Counted from the first letter of the stretch, positions 9,680-18,818 are shown. The stretch is 64,000 bases of DNA from Mammaliicoccus lentus (GCF_002902755.1 NZ_PPRS01000066.1:26362-90361), one strand, 5' to 3'. The notes: a model not told the origin generated them from the letters alone. Numbers and translations are program-made.

Positions 9680-10892
9680 TGCTAAAAGTTTATTTAATAC
9701 AAGACAAAAAGAAGAGTTAATTGAGAAGTTAAATTATAATAAATTTATATTTAACGGTCACTTTCTTATATTTTTAACAATTATGCTTGGTGCGTTTGCT
9801 TTAGGTTATAGTAATTGGCTACAAGATATACCACAAAATATAAATTATAGGTTGATATTAAGCGTAATTTTAGCAGTTGTTTCTATATTTCCACTTAGAA
9901 CACTTTTCAGAGAAGCGGATAAGTTATATTTATTACCATTTGAAAAACATTTAAGTATTTATATCAAAAAAGCAATAATATATAGTTATATCAATAGATT
10001 GTTTCTACCTATAATCGTATTAATTGTAGGGTTTCCATTATTTTATGAATTATTAGGGAGTAAATTTTATTTATACATTACGGTTATAGTATTAAGTTTT
10101 ATTTATCCTTTAATGGGGCTCATTATTAAATGGTTTTGGTTAAAGTATGGTCTTGAAGTATGGGGGGCAAACATATTATTATTCATTGTTTATGCCAGTG
10201 GTTATTTTATAACGTTAAAAGTAGGGCTATTTTCAGGAATTACGACAATATTAGTACTAATTTCATTAGTCATTTTAATGGAGAGTATTAATAGAGGAAC
10301 TTTCTATCAATGGGAAACATTAATAGCAATTGAGTATAATCATAAGATGAATTATTATAAGCTTGTAAATATGTTCACAGATGTGAAAGTATTAAATGAA
10401 AGAACAGTTCGAAGAAAGTATTTAGATTTATTCTTAAGAATACCATCTTCTAAGAAGTTCAATGAAAATTATATGTACAAATTTCTATTTATAAGAAGTT
10501 TTGCGAGAGGGAAAGATGCATTCTTTATTGTATTGAGATTTCTTATTATAGGACTAATACTTATATGGTGGATTGATCAGGCTATTATTTCGGCAATATT
10601 AGGCGCACTTATTATGTACTTACTCATTTTACAATTATCGCAGTTTTATAAACAACAAGCGTATGGACTATGGCCACAAGTATGGCCAGTAAATGAAGGT
10701 AAAGTCATTAAAGGTTATCATCAATTTTTAATATCTATGATGTGGGTACTAGGTGCTATATTATCAATTATTTATATAGTGAAATTTGTTACGACATCAT
10801 ATTTCTTTATAATATTCTTCATTGTAGGTTGGTTAACTATCGATTCCTCTATTAAAAAAATAAAAAAACATCAAGAACTATTAAGAGATTAA
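9672..10892 (+). CDS. ecsB: ABC transporter permease EcsB
   Basis: About 406 aa with several long hydrophobic segments. They occur in two N-terminal clusters (about residues 25-80 and 100-200) and C-terminal ones (about 285-325 and 350-395). An ATG at 9672 with AAGGTG upstream is a better start than the GTG at 9663. The overlap with the ecsA stop (ATGTATGA) indicates coupled translation. It forms the membrane part of the EcsAB complex. A shortened family A repeat and a terminator follow. Confidence 0.88.
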   Translation: MYDAKSLFNTRQKEELIEKLNYNKFIFNGHFLIFLTIMLGAFALGYSNWLQDIPQNINYRLILSVILAVVSIFPLRTLFREADKLYLLPFEKHLSIYIKKAIIYSYINRLFLPIIVLIVGFPLFYELLGSKFYLYITVIVLSFIYPLMGLIIKWFWLKYGLEVWGANILLFIVYASGYFITLKVGLFSGITTILVLISLVILMESINRGTFYQWETLIAIEYNHKMNYYKLVNMFTDVKVLNERTVRRKYLDLFLRIPSSKKFNENYMYKFLFIRSFARGKDAFFIVLRFLIIGLILIWWIDQAIISAILGALIMYLLILQLSQFYKQQAYGLWPQVWPVNEGKVIKGYHQFLISMMWVLGAILSIIYIVKFVTTSYFFIIFFIVGWLTIDSSIKKIKKHQELLRD

Positions 10893-10975
10893 AAAAGGAA
10901 CGGAACAGAATGACTAGGATTGAAAAAAGTTTTATATAATTGCATTTTCAATCTAGTCAGTTACCGCCAATATAA
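10893..10975. repeat. Family A repeat, internally deleted copy
   Basis: The start GGAACGGAACAGA joins directly to ATGACTAGGATTGAAAA. The first hairpin's distal half is missing while the second (GACTAGGATTGAAAA / TTTTCAATCTAGTC) and the end TACCGCC remain. Confidence 0.65.
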
Positions 10976-10977
10976 CA

Positions 10978-11016
10978 AAAGAGTCTGTGACATTGATTAT
11001 GTCACAGACTCTTATT
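10978..11016. terminator. Bidirectional terminator between ecsB and traP
   Basis: AAGAGTCTGTGACAT pairs with ATGTCACAGACTCTT. It serves the convergent ecsB and traP. Confidence 0.8.
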
Positions 11017-11020
11017 ATTT

Positions 11021-11527
11021 TTATTCGTCATCTTCAGGTCTATACCAATATTTCGTATAGTTAGCAGTTGAATATTGTTCTGTACCAGAGAATTTTCGTG
11101 TTGCTTCTCTTGAGAAATATTCAGCGAAAAATGCTGACTTCGTAAAGTCTTCATAAGATTCATTAGAATCGTAACCTAAAAGAATCATGTAAGTATCACC
11201 TTTTTTAGGACGTAATAATCTAAAGGATTCAAAACCTTCAAATCTGTCGAACTCACTATCGATATTAGTATAATGATTTTCAAATCGATGTCTCATTTCT
11301 TCTGAAACAGGAATGTAGCTTGCTGCTATGAACTCATGGTCATAAAACTCACCTCGAGATTCGATAACACTATATTCTCTTGGTTGTGCAAATACAGATT
11401 CACCATTTGTTTCGTGAATAAGAACTGTAGTATCTTGTCTAGTATAATGATGAATATTTTCGTTTGGATGCTTCTTCATTATGTTTTGAAGAAAATGATA
11501 TGTTCCTGTTGTTATATAAAAGTTCAT
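11021..11527 (-). CDS. traP: TRAP, antibiotic-biosynthesis-monooxygenase-fold protein
   Basis: A 168-aa protein recognised as staphylococcal TRAP. The C-terminal half (about residues 65-160) has the ABM ferredoxin-like fold shared with Bacillus HmoB haem monooxygenase; visible segments include RFEGFESFRLLRPKKGDTYMI-like strands and a KSAFFAEYFSREA helix. TRAP was first proposed to signal to agr, but later work disputes this; a role in stress or haem metabolism is possible. Its place beside hemE fits the latter. GGGGG precedes the ATG. Confidence 0.88.
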   Translation of the reverse strand: MNFYITTGTYHFLQNIMKKHPNENIHHYTRQDTTVLIHETNGESVFAQPREYSVIESRGEFYDHEFIAASYIPVSEEMRHRFENHYTNIDSEFDRFEGFESFRLLRPKKGDTYMILLGYDSNESYEDFTKSAFFAEYFSREATRKFSGTEQYSTANYTKYWYRPEDDE

Positions 11528-11691
11528 AATTTTTTACCCCCTATCTCTTTAATTAAATTATAAACATGTAAGCGGTAAAATAAAACATATATCTGAATGT
11601 TTTGTATAATTTATGACTTTTTTCACACAATGATGTGTTTATAACAGAATATGTTAGAATAGATTGTAATGATTATAATGAGGTGAAATAA

Positions 11692-12741
11692 ATGAGTGTA
11701 CCGTTTAACGATACAATTTTAAAGGCAACAAGAGGAGAAAAAACAACGCATACACCAGTATGGTTTATGAGACAAGCAGGGAGATCTCAACCTGAATATA
11801 GAAAGATTAAAGAAAAATATTCTTTATTTGAAATTACACATCAACCTGAGTTATGTGCTTATGTTACAAAATTGCCTGTTGATCAATACAATACGGACGC
11901 AGCAATTTTATATAAGGATATAATGACGCCATTAACTGGTATTGGTGTAGATGTAGAAATCAAGGCTGGAATAGGTCCAGTTATTCATAATCCTATTAAG
12001 GACATTTCAGACATAAACAAATTAGGAGAAATTAATCCTGAAGAAGATGTTAAATATGTCTTAGACACTATCAAGATATTAACTCAAGAACAATTAAATG
12101 TTCCTTTAATAGGATTTACAGGTGCGCCTTTCACTTTAGCGAGCTATATGATTGAAGGTGGACCTTCAAAAAATTATAATAAAACAAAAGCGTTTATGTA
12201 TCAGCAACCTGAAGCATGGTTTAAATTGATGGATATGTTAGCAGATATGTCTATACGCTATACACATGCACAAATAGATGCAGGTTGTAAGATGATTCAA
12301 GTGTTTGATTCATGGGTAGGGGCTTTAAATGCTGAAGACTATCATTACTTTATTCGACCATCTATGAATAAAATTTTCAGCGCAATTAAAGAGAAAAATG
12401 TACCGGTTACAACATTTGGAGTAGGAGCTAGTCATTTAATTGAAGAGTGGAATCAATTACCTATAGATGTAATTGGTTTAGATTGGCGTTTACAAATTAA
12501 AGAAGCAAGAGCAAAAGGTATAACAAAAGCGCTACAAGGTAATTTAGACCCAGCTGTATTAATGGCTCCATGGGAAATAATAGAAGATAAATTAAAACAA
12601 ATATTAGATCAAGGCTTAATGAATGATAACTATATCTTTAATTTAGGTCATGGTGTATTTCCAGAAGTTCAACCATCTACATTACAACGCGTAGCAAAAT
12701 TTGTACATGATTATTCAGCAGAATATAAATCAAAACAGTAA
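11692..12741 (+). CDS. hemE: Uroporphyrinogen decarboxylase HemE
   Basis: A 349-aa enzyme that decarboxylates the four acetate side chains of uroporphyrinogen III to give coproporphyrinogen III. The N-terminal signature [16 protein letters not shown] near residue 22 holds the substrate-binding arginines. [17 protein letters not shown] near 141 and the GHGVFP segment near 321 are typical. GAGGTG lies 7 nt before the ATG. It is the first gene of the hemE-hemH-hemY cluster, which in Gram-positive bacteria feeds the coproporphyrin-dependent haem route. Confidence 0.95.
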   Translation: MSVPFNDTILKATRGEKTTHTPVWFMRQAGRSQPEYRKIKEKYSLFEITHQPELCAYVTKLPVDQYNTDAAILYKDIMTPLTGIGVDVEIKAGIGPVIHNPIKDISDINKLGEINPEEDVKYVLDTIKILTQEQLNVPLIGFTGAPFTLASYMIEGGPSKNYNKTKAFMYQQPEAWFKLMDMLADMSIRYTHAQIDAGCKMIQVFDSWVGALNAEDYHYFIRPSMNKIFSAIKEKNVPVTTFGVGASHLIEEWNQLPIDVIGLDWRLQIKEARAKGITKALQGNLDPAVLMAPWEIIEDKLKQILDQGLMNDNYIFNLGHGVFPEVQPSTLQRVAKFVHDYSAEYKSKQ

Positions 12742-12783
12742 TCACATTAAATAGCTTTAATTTTATTAGAGGGAGTAAGGAAA

Positions 12784-13704
12784 ATGAGTAAAAAAATAGG
12801 ATTATTAGTTATGGCATACGGTACACCTTATGAAGAAAGTGATATCGTGCCTTATTACACACATATTAGACGTGGGCGCAAACCTTCAGATGAACAAATT
12901 GAAGATTTGAAAAGCCGTTACAAAGCAATTGGTGGTATTTCACCTTTAGCGGGTACAACTAAAAAGCAAGCTGAAAGTTTACAAGGAGCTTTAAATGAAA
13001 ATTATAAAGATGTAGAATTCCAACTTTATATCGGCCTAAAACATATCAATCCTTTCATTGAAGATGCAGTTGAACAAATGAATAAAGATGGAATTGATGA
13101 GGCTGTTACAATCGTATTGGCTCCACATTATTCAAACTTCTCAGTAGGTAGCTATAATAAACGTGCTCAAGAAGAAGCGGATAAATATGGTATTAAACTA
13201 CATCATGTTGAACAATTTTATAATGAACCAGCATTTATTGAATATTGGACTACAATGATTAACGATACGTTACAAATGATTCCTAAAGAAAGTCATGATG
13301 AAACTGTACTTATCGTTTCAGCGCATAGTTTACCGGAAAAAATTAAAAAAGCTAATGATCCTTATCCAGATCAACTAGAAGAAACAGCTCGTATTTTAGC
13401 TGAAGAATCAGATATTAAACATGTTTCAGTAGGTTGGCAATCTGAAGGACAGACAGGTGAACCTTGGTTAGGACCAGATGTTCAAGATTTAACACGTGAT
13501 TTATATAATGAAAAAGGTTATAAGCACTTTATATATACGCCAGTAGGATTTGTATGTGAACATTTAGAAGTTTTATATGATAATGACTATGAATGTAAAG
13601 TAGTATGTGATGAATTAGGCGTAAATTATCATAGACCGCCTATGCCGAATATCGATCCAAAATTCATTGAGGCTATGGTTTCCGCAATAAATAAAAAATT
13701 CTAA
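12784..13704 (+). CDS. hemH: Coproporphyrin III ferrochelatase
   Basis: A 306-aa cytoplasmic enzyme, also called CpfC. It inserts Fe(II) into coproporphyrin III. The start [13 protein letters not shown], the metal-site histidine block SAHSLPEKI near residue 180 and the glutamate region [12 protein letters not shown] near 260 are all present. GGGAGTAAGG precedes the ATG. It lies 42 nt after hemE and 32 nt before hemY, consistent with one transcript. Confidence 0.95.
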   Translation: MSKKIGLLVMAYGTPYEESDIVPYYTHIRRGRKPSDEQIEDLKSRYKAIGGISPLAGTTKKQAESLQGALNENYKDVEFQLYIGLKHINPFIEDAVEQMNKDGIDEAVTIVLAPHYSNFSVGSYNKRAQEEADKYGIKLHHVEQFYNEPAFIEYWTTMINDTLQMIPKESHDETVLIVSAHSLPEKIKKANDPYPDQLEETARILAEESDIKHVSVGWQSEGQTGEPWLGPDVQDLTRDLYNEKGYKHFIYTPVGFVCEHLEVLYDNDYECKVVCDELGVNYHRPPMPNIDPKFIEAMVSAINKKF

Positions 13705-13736
13705 TTCGATTCTCGAAGAAGAAAGAAGTGTGAAAT

Positions 13737-15131
13737 ATGTCAAAACGAATTGCAATAATTGGGGCAGGGATAACTGGGTTATCTGCTGCCCATTATTTAA
13801 GAAAAGAAGATTCAGATTTAAAAATAGATGTTTATGAACAATCAGATAGAGTTGGCGGTAAAATTAAAACTTACCGTAAAGATGGATATACAATAGAATT
13901 AGGACCAGAATCATATCTCGGTAGAAAAACTATTATGACAGAACTAGCAGAAGAAATAGGGATTGCTGATGATTTAGTAACAAACAAAACAGGTCAATCT
14001 TATATATACAGTCATAACAAGCTATATCCTATACCAGGTGGTTCTATTATGGGTATTCCTACAGAAATAAAACCATTTTTAAAAACCCAATTAATATCTC
14101 CACTCGCTAAAGCTAGAGCTGGGTTAGATTATTTCTTGCCAGTTAAACCAATGCATACTGATATATCAATAGGTCACTTTTTTAGACACCGACTAGGAAA
14201 TGAAGTACTTGAAAATTTAATTGAACCGTTAATGTCTGGAATTTACGGTGCAGACATTGATAAATTAAGTTTGAAAACTACTTTCCCACATTTTAAAGAG
14301 CAAGAAGAACAAGAAGGTAGTCTCATCAAAGGTATGATTGCACAAAAAGCAAAAAATAAAGCGAATCAAAATGTTACTGTAAAACCTAAAGGGCAGTTCA
14401 AACAATTCAAACATGGTTTGGAATCTTTCGTTAATACATTAAAAGATAACCTTGAAGATAGAAATGTAAAAATAAATTTAAATTCAGAAGTTCAAAATGT
14501 TAAACAAAAAGGCAAAAAAACAGTTGTCACAGTTAATGGTAAAAATCATCATTATGATGGTGTCATTGTAACAACGCCACACCAACATTTTGTGAAGTGG
14601 TTCCAAGATGATATAGAATTAGATTATTTCAATTATATGCCTTCTACAAGTGTTGCTACAGTTGTGATGGCTTTTGATAAAGAACAAGTACTTAATGATA
14701 AAGATGGCACTGGTTTTGTAATAGCTAGAACGAGCGATACTGCTATAACTGCGTGCACATGGACTAATAAAAAATGGCCACATACGACGCCTGAAGGCAA
14801 AGTATTACTAAGAGGTTATGTAGGTAAGCCTGGGTCAAATATTATTCATCATAAAGATGAAGAACAACTTAAACAAGTAGCACTAAATGATTTAAATAAA
14901 ATTATGACGATTAAAGGTGAACCTGAATTCTTCATTGTAACGAAATTACCTAATAGTATGCCGCAATATGAAGTAGGGCATATTGATCGTATTCGTCATA
15001 TTCAAAAACATATTGAAGATAATTATAACAATTTAATTCTTACAGGAGCATCATTTGATGCGGTAGGTTTACCAGATTGTGTTCAAATGGCGAAAAATGC
15101 AAGTGATAAAATGATAAATTATTTAAATTAA
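13737..15131 (+). CDS. hemY: Coproporphyrinogen III oxidase (CgoX/HemY type)
   Basis: A 464-aa FAD enzyme that oxidises coproporphyrinogen III to coproporphyrin III. The N-terminal dinucleotide-binding motif IIGAGITGLSAAHYL and the following glutamate of VYEQSDRVGGK are clear. The C-terminal TGASFDAVGLPDC block completes the FAD site. It is the last gene of the hem cluster. In older annotation it is called protoporphyrinogen oxidase (hemY or hemG); the coproporphyrin role is established for Firmicutes. Confidence 0.94.
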   Translation: MSKRIAIIGAGITGLSAAHYLRKEDSDLKIDVYEQSDRVGGKIKTYRKDGYTIELGPESYLGRKTIMTELAEEIGIADDLVTNKTGQSYIYSHNKLYPIPGGSIMGIPTEIKPFLKTQLISPLAKARAGLDYFLPVKPMHTDISIGHFFRHRLGNEVLENLIEPLMSGIYGADIDKLSLKTTFPHFKEQEEQEGSLIKGMIAQKAKNKANQNVTVKPKGQFKQFKHGLESFVNTLKDNLEDRNVKINLNSEVQNVKQKGKKTVVTVNGKNHHYDGVIVTTPHQHFVKWFQDDIELDYFNYMPSTSVATVVMAFDKEQVLNDKDGTGFVIARTSDTAITACTWTNKKWPHTTPEGKVLLRGYVGKPGSNIIHHKDEEQLKQVALNDLNKIMTIKGEPEFFIVTKLPNSMPQYEVGHIDRIRHIQKHIEDNYNNLILTGASFDAVGLPDCVQMAKNASDKMINYLN

Positions 15132-15144
15132 TTAAGGATTTATA

Positions 15145-15230
15145 TTTAAAGATAAGGCTATATTTTTATGTAATTCACATTATAATTTTTAGCTTTATCT
15201 TTAAAAAATCTTTAAAAAATCTTTAAAAAT
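15145..15230. repeat. Long inverted repeat and 11-bp tandem repeat after hemY
   Basis: TTTAAAGATAAGGCTA (15145-15160) pairs with TAGCTTTATCTTTAAA (15190-15205), with one G-T pair and a 29-nt loop. It overlaps three tandem units CTTTAAAAAAT (15199-15230). No U tract follows on the plus strand, so a terminator role is uncertain. Confidence 0.6.
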
Positions 15231-15314
15231 CAAGTCTATTTTTCCCTTTAGTGAAAATTGTATCGAAGATGTTAAAAGTACTTGTTTTTTATTAAAGAAA
15301 GTAAAGAAATAGCA

Positions 15315-15343
15315 TTGACCTTTTCTATATTTCTATATATAAT
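15315..15343 (+). promoter_or_regulatory. Promoter of the tRNA cluster
   Basis: TTGACC, 17-bp spacer, TATAAT. It lies about 20 bp before the first tRNA and is nearly consensus for the housekeeping sigma factor. Confidence 0.8.
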
Positions 15344-15362
15344 AAAGTAGTTCTCATGGAGA

Positions 15363-15437
15363 GGCCCCTTGGTCAAGCGGTTAAGACACCGCCCTTTCAC
15401 GGCGGTAACACGGGTTCGAGTCCCGTAGGGGTCACCA
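15363..15437 (+). tRNA. tRNA-Glu (UUC), first copy
   Basis: The acceptor stem GGCCCCT pairs with AGGGGTC, the anticodon loop is CTTTCAC, and the T arm contains GGTTCGAGTCC. CCA is encoded (15435-15437). The mature body is identical to the second tRNA-Glu at 16046. Confidence 0.95.
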
Positions 15438-15465
15438 TTTTAAACAAAATAATTTTAATATTTTC

Positions 15466-15495
15466 TTGACATAGTATTAATAATTGTGTTATATT
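15466..15495 (+). promoter_or_regulatory. Internal promoter before tRNA-fMet
   Basis: TTGACA, 18-bp spacer, then TATATT preceded by TG (extended -10). It gives the remaining tRNAs a second transcription start. Confidence 0.7.
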
Positions 15496-15524
15496 AAAAG
15501 GGTAGCCGATTTATTTAATATTAA

Positions 15525-15598
<74 letters not shown>

Positions 15599-15616
15599 TT
15601 ACTTTTTTTCAATGAT

Positions 15617-15692
15617 GGTCCCGTGGTGTAGCGGTTAACATGCCTGCCTGTCACGCAGGAGATCGCGGGTTCGATTCCCGTCGGGACCGCCA
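15617..15692 (+). tRNA. tRNA-Asp (GUC)
   Basis: GGTCCCG pairs with CGGGACC; the anticodon loop is CTGTCAC. CCA is encoded at the end. Confidence 0.95.
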
Positions 15693-15703
15693 TTTATAAA
15701 TTT

Positions 15704-15776
15704 GGCTCAGTAGCTCAGTCGGTAGAGCAAAGGACTGAAAATCCTTGTGTCGGCGGTTCGATTCCGTCCTGAGCCA
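15704..15776 (+). tRNA. tRNA-Phe (GAA)
   Basis: GGCTCAG pairs with CTGAGCC; the anticodon loop is CTGAAAA. No encoded CCA. Confidence 0.95.
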
Positions 15777-15793
15777 TACTTTTTTACAAGTAT

Positions 15794-15870
15794 GGCGATT
15801 GTGGCGAAGTGGTTAACGCATCGGATTGTGGTTCCGACATTCGTGGGTTCGATTCCCATCAGTCGCCCCA
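15794..15870 (+). tRNA. tRNA-His (GUG)
   Basis: The anticodon loop is TTGTGGT. An encoded extra 5' G (G-1) pairs with discriminator C73, the hallmark of tRNA-His. CCA is encoded. Confidence 0.95.
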
Positions 15871-15886
15871 TATAAATTTTTACTAC

Positions 15887-15960
15887 GCGGGTGTAGTTTA
15901 GTGGTAAAACCTCAGCCTTCCAAGCTGATGATGTCGGTTCGATTCCGATCACCCGCTCCA
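15887..15960 (+). tRNA. tRNA-Gly (UCC)
   Basis: GCGGGTG pairs with CACCCGC; the anticodon loop is CTTCCAA. CCA is encoded. Confidence 0.95.
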
Positions 15961-15967
15961 TTATTAT

Positions 15968-16042
15968 TCCACAGTAGCTCAGTGGTAGAGCTATCGGCTG
16001 TTAACCGATCGGTCGTAGGTTCGAATCCTACCTGTGGAGCCA
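15968..16042 (+). tRNA. tRNA-Asn (GUU)
   Basis: TCCACAG pairs with CTGTGGA; the anticodon loop is CTGTTAA. CCA is encoded. Confidence 0.95.
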
Positions 16043-16045
16043 TAA

Positions 16046-16117
16046 GGCCCCTTGGTCAAGCGGTTAAGACACCGCCCTTTCACGGCGGTAACACGGGTTC
16101 GAGTCCCGTAGGGGTCA
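16046..16117 (+). tRNA. tRNA-Glu (UUC), second copy
   Basis: The 72-nt body is identical to the copy at 15363, but this one lacks an encoded CCA (the sequence runs on TAT). It begins only 3 nt after the tRNA-Asn gene. Confidence 0.95.
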
Positions 16118-16120
16118 TAT

Positions 16121-16153
16121 AATCAGAGGTGAAATATCGCTTCTGATTTTTTT
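16121..16153 (+). terminator. Terminator between tRNA-Glu and tRNA-Ser
   Basis: AATCAGA pairs with TCTGATT, followed by T7. The tRNA-Ser lies directly after it, so it must be read through or have its own promoter. Confidence 0.7.
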
Positions 16154-16157
16154 ATGT

Positions 16158-16246
16158 GGAGAGTTGTCCGAGTTGGCCGAAGGAGCACGCCTGGAAAGTG
16201 TGTAGGCGTCACAAGCGTCTCGAGGGTTCGAATCCCTCACTCTCCG
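16158..16246 (+). tRNA. tRNA-Ser (GGA)
   Basis: GGAGAGT pairs with ACTCTCC; the anticodon loop is CTGGAAA, and it has the long variable arm of class II tRNAs. No encoded CCA. Confidence 0.94.
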
Positions 16247-16319
16247 TTTGTACCTTAATTATCAACAACTCCAAGACGTTGATATTACTAGCTTTCTTCA
16301 TTATTTGAAGGAAATTTAT

Positions 16320-16386
16320 AAAGAGCAAGTGTCAAAAAAGTGTCAAGAGAATAATTCTCTGACACGTTGACCTTGCTCTTTTTTTG
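16320..16386 (+). terminator. Terminator of the tRNA cluster
   Basis: AAGAGCAAG pairs with CTTGCTCTT, enclosing an inner hairpin GTGTCA.AGAGAA / TTCTCTGACAC. T7 follows. Confidence 0.8.
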
Positions 16387-16574
16387 TTCATGAAATAAAC
16401 GATAGTGAATATCGAGGGGATTGAAATATTAGAACCTCTTAATTTTTTACTGATGAATTTAACTGGAATAGATTTATTTAATAATATGAACTGTTTTATT
16501 ACGTTTTTTATACTTTATTAAAAAAAGTTAATGGAGTTCTTTTCTATAAACTATATATTTACAATATTTTTAAG

Positions 16575-16614
16575 ACACTGCAATGTTAATAAGGTAACAT
16601 TGTGGTGTTTTTTG
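16575..16614 (+). terminator. Orphan terminator-like hairpin
   Basis: ACACTGCAATGTTA pairs with TAACATTGTGGTGT (G-U pairs included), followed by T6. No gene is seen in the 190 nt upstream, so it may end an unannotated small RNA. The rest of 16387-16749 shows no other clear feature. Confidence 0.6.
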
Positions 16615-16749
16615 TATATTTTAAAATTTATTAGAATTTTAACTTGAAATATATGGAATATTTATTGAAAATTTAGTATGATAAAATTCAGTATATAATA
16701 ATGTTTGCATATCAAAAATTATACATCAAAAGAGAGAGAAGGAGAAAAA

Positions 16750-17492
16750 ATGAAAAAAACATTATTTTTGAGCACTATAATTACAATGCTACTTGCTTCA
16801 GGCTTTATGTCTGGACAAGCAAAAGCAGAACTTAATTTAGTATCACCAGTCAATCAATCTGTAACAAAATTAAATATAGATTTTGGAAACTATAATGGGG
16901 AGATAGAGAAAGTTAAGCATACGGGTTGTACAGGGACTGTTATTTCTAAAGATACAGTTTTAACAGCGTCTCATTGTCTCTATAAACATGACATCGCTGG
17001 CAAGGCTACTAAAGTAAAAATAACGCCTGGTCAAAATAAAGATGAAAAACCGTATGGTGTATTTGAATCAAAAGACATCATCATACATGAAGGTTGGTTA
17101 GATCAAAATACTCGCTGGAGTTATGATATTGCGTTAATAAAGGTAAAACCTAATAAAAATAATCAACATATAGGTGATGTTGTTCCTCCAGTGTCTATGG
17201 AGACGAAAGATTCAAATAAAAAGTAGGCACACAAGTTTCTTCTGTAGGATATCCAGGCTTTAAAGAAGAAGAAGAAGGTGTAAGTCAATGGGGAGATGTA
17301 GGTAAAATAATAGGGTCTTCAAAATACTTCGTTGAGACGGATTTAGAAACTTATCCTGGACAATCAGGAGGTCCGCTGCTTAATAAAGATGGACACACAT
17401 TAGGTGTTTTAAGTGGGCCAAGAGAAGGAAAAATTACATACATATCGATAAACGATGAAATATATAATTGGATTAAAGCAAATATGAATTAA
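16750..17492 (+). pseudogene. Secreted trypsin-like (V8/S1B-type) serine protease, frameshifted
   Basis: Restored, the protein is about 247 aa. It starts with a signal peptide (MKKTLFLSTIITMLLASGF..., likely cleaved after AKA). The catalytic His is in LTASHCLY near residue 75 and Asp in SYDIALIKV near 131. The first frame stops at 17226. After adding one A to the A5 run at 17218-17222 the frame continues with VGTQVSSVGYPGF and the Ser block PGQSGGPLLN, and ends at 17492. The start has AGAAGGAG upstream; an ATG at 16705 has none. It is close to glutamyl endopeptidases but not clearly an Spl protease. It lies where S. aureus has the spl genes. Either a real pseudogene or a homopolymer sequencing error. 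Confidence 0.82.
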
Positions 17493-17595
17493 TGCAACAT
17501 ATTGTTATATACTGAACTAAAATTACTATAGTTAATACATTTTAGGGGATATTCAATATTCATTGATAACTATCTTTTAAGATATTTCATACTTA

Positions 17596-17635
17596 AAGAT
17601 CTTACTTAGTTAACGCTAGGTAAGGTCTTTTTTAC
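17596..17635 (+). terminator. Terminator after the protease gene
   Basis: AAGATCTTACTTAG pairs with CTAGGTAAGGTCTT around a short loop, followed by T6. Confidence 0.75.
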
Positions 17636-17720
17636 TTTTTAAATAATTTTAGAAAGTGGTGTGTAAACAGAAATCATTGCAATATAAAATCACACGTGTT
17701 AAGTTAGTTAGACAACAAAG

Positions 17721-17739
17721 TATCTTGATTATCAAGATA
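17721..17739. promoter_or_regulatory. Palindromic operator before the MarR gene
   Basis: TATCTTGATTATCAAGATA is a perfect 9+1+9 palindrome, 15 nt before the TTG start and just ahead of AAAAGGAGGTG. The position fits autorepression by the downstream MarR protein. It resembles published MhqR-type operators of the form TATCTCGA..TCGAGATA. Confidence 0.65.
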
Positions 17740-17754
17740 AAAGGAGGTGCACTT

Positions 17755-18243
17755 TTGAAAGAAAATAATAAAGATGAAATAACTAATTCTGATGAAGAAT
17801 TAGTTTCTCTGGTGAGAGGTTTAGGAACACGCATTGTATTATATCAACAACGTGTTTCTGAATTATTGAAAGTTTACAGTCATGACTTTACTTCGATAGA
17901 TTTATTACGAGAGACTGGGCCTATCACAGCAGGCGAGTTGGCTAATAAAGTAGGATTAACAACTGGAAGTGTTACTTCATTAGTAGATAGATTAGAAAAA
18001 GTAGGCTACGTGAGAAGAGAAAGGCATCCTGAAGATCGCCGTAAAGTTATTATCGTTCCACAATATGAACAAAAAGTTGAAGTTCAAGAGGTTTTTTCAG
18101 ATTTAAATAAGAATTTGCTAGGATTAAGCTCTAACTATAATGAACAAGAATTAGAAACAATTAAAAGTTTTTTAGGGGGATTTACAGAGTTATTAGAAAC
18201 TCAAATTCAGAATTCAAAAGAAGAGAAAGAGGTAAAAAAATGA
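17755..18243 (+). CDS. MarR family transcriptional regulator
   Basis: A 162-aa winged helix-turn-helix regulator, starting at a TTG placed 5 nt after AAGGAGGTG. The DNA-binding region is around residues 55-110 (GPITAGELANKVGLTTGSVTSL, then GYVRRERHPEDRRKVIIV). It overlaps the VOC gene by 4 nt (ATGA), so the two are co-translated. Together with the palindrome upstream this looks like an autoregulated stress switch, for example for electrophiles or an aromatic compound. The ligand is unknown. Confidence 0.85.
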   Translation: MKENNKDEITNSDEELVSLVRGLGTRIVLYQQRVSELLKVYSHDFTSIDLLRETGPITAGELANKVGLTTGSVTSLVDRLEKVGYVRRERHPEDRRKVIIVPQYEQKVEVQEVFSDLNKNLLGLSSNYNEQELETIKSFLGGFTELLETQIQNSKEEKEVKK

Positions 18244-18647
18244 AACTTAATCATATAAATATAGCAGTTAAAGATGTTGTGACGACAAAGGAATTTTTAG
18301 AAAAATATTTTGGTTTAAAATGTATTGCTTCCGCTGGAAATATGTTTGCAGCATTAAATGACGATGATGGTTTATTATTCAATTTAATAAAAGATGAAAA
18401 TGCAAGTTATCCAGATACGTTCCATATAGGCTTTCCACAGGAAGATGAAGAAAGTGTAGACAGAATATATGAGACACTCAAAGAAGACGGTTTTGAAGTG
18501 TGGGAACCAGCTTTAGCACATGGTTCATATACATTTTACTTTAAGTCACCAGGAGAATTTACAATTGAAATATACACTCAAGCAGAAGAAAAAACAAAAA
18601 CAGTAGTACATCCATATTTTGATGATTATTCAAACAAAGATAAATAA
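18240..18647 (+). CDS. VOC family (glyoxalase/dioxygenase-fold) protein
   Basis: A 135-aa protein with the vicinal-oxygen-chelate fold. A first His is in LNHINIAVKD near residue 4, a second in FHIGFP near 62, and a Glu in GEFTIEIYT near 112; these are the usual metal ligands. It could be a glyoxalase-like lyase, a dioxygenase or an antibiotic-binding protein. Its partner is the overlapping MarR gene, suggesting inducible detoxification. The substrate cannot be told from sequence. Confidence 0.82.
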   Translation: MKLNHINIAVKDVVTTKEFLEKYFGLKCIASAGNMFAALNDDDGLLFNLIKDENASYPDTFHIGFPQEDEESVDRIYETLKEDGFEVWEPALAHGSYTFYFKSPGEFTIEIYTQAEEKTKTVVHPYFDDYSNKDK

Positions 18648-18667
18648 TATACTTTATTTTAATATTT

Positions 18668-18697
18668 AAAACCCTGTACATTAGGGTTTCTTTTTTT
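18668..18697 (+). terminator. Terminator of the marR-VOC operon
   Basis: AAACCCT pairs with AGGGTTT around a 7-nt loop; a T-rich tract follows. Confidence 0.8.
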
Positions 18698-18758
18698 ACT
18701 TTTATAAATTATTTAGTTAATCAAAATATGAATAATATATCTTTTTTACAATTTTATA

Positions 18759-18806
18759 TTGTAGAATTCTAAATTAATAGTATAATTGATAAAGATTCTC
18801 AATAAA
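18759..18806 (+). promoter_or_regulatory. Promoter with Fur box
   Basis: TTGTAG, 16-bp spacer, TATAAT (18781-18786). GATAAAGATTCTCAATAAA at 18788-18806 matches the 19-bp Fur consensus at 15 positions and covers the start of transcription. It predicts iron repression of the lipoprotein gene. Confidence 0.75.
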
Positions 18807-18818
18807 GGAGTGTAAAAA

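Noticed and set aside
11632..11679. Promoter directly before hemE
   Set aside because: TAGAAT and TATAAT-like hexamers occur, but none has a fitting -35 at 16-18 bp, or it lies too close to the start codon.
15707..16122. Protein-coding frames over the tRNA cluster on both strands
   Set aside because: They are translations of tRNA genes; every part is explained by cloverleaf structures.
16158..16246. Phage or island attachment site at tRNA-Ser
   Set aside because: No second copy of the tRNA-Ser 3' end and no integrase gene were seen nearby.
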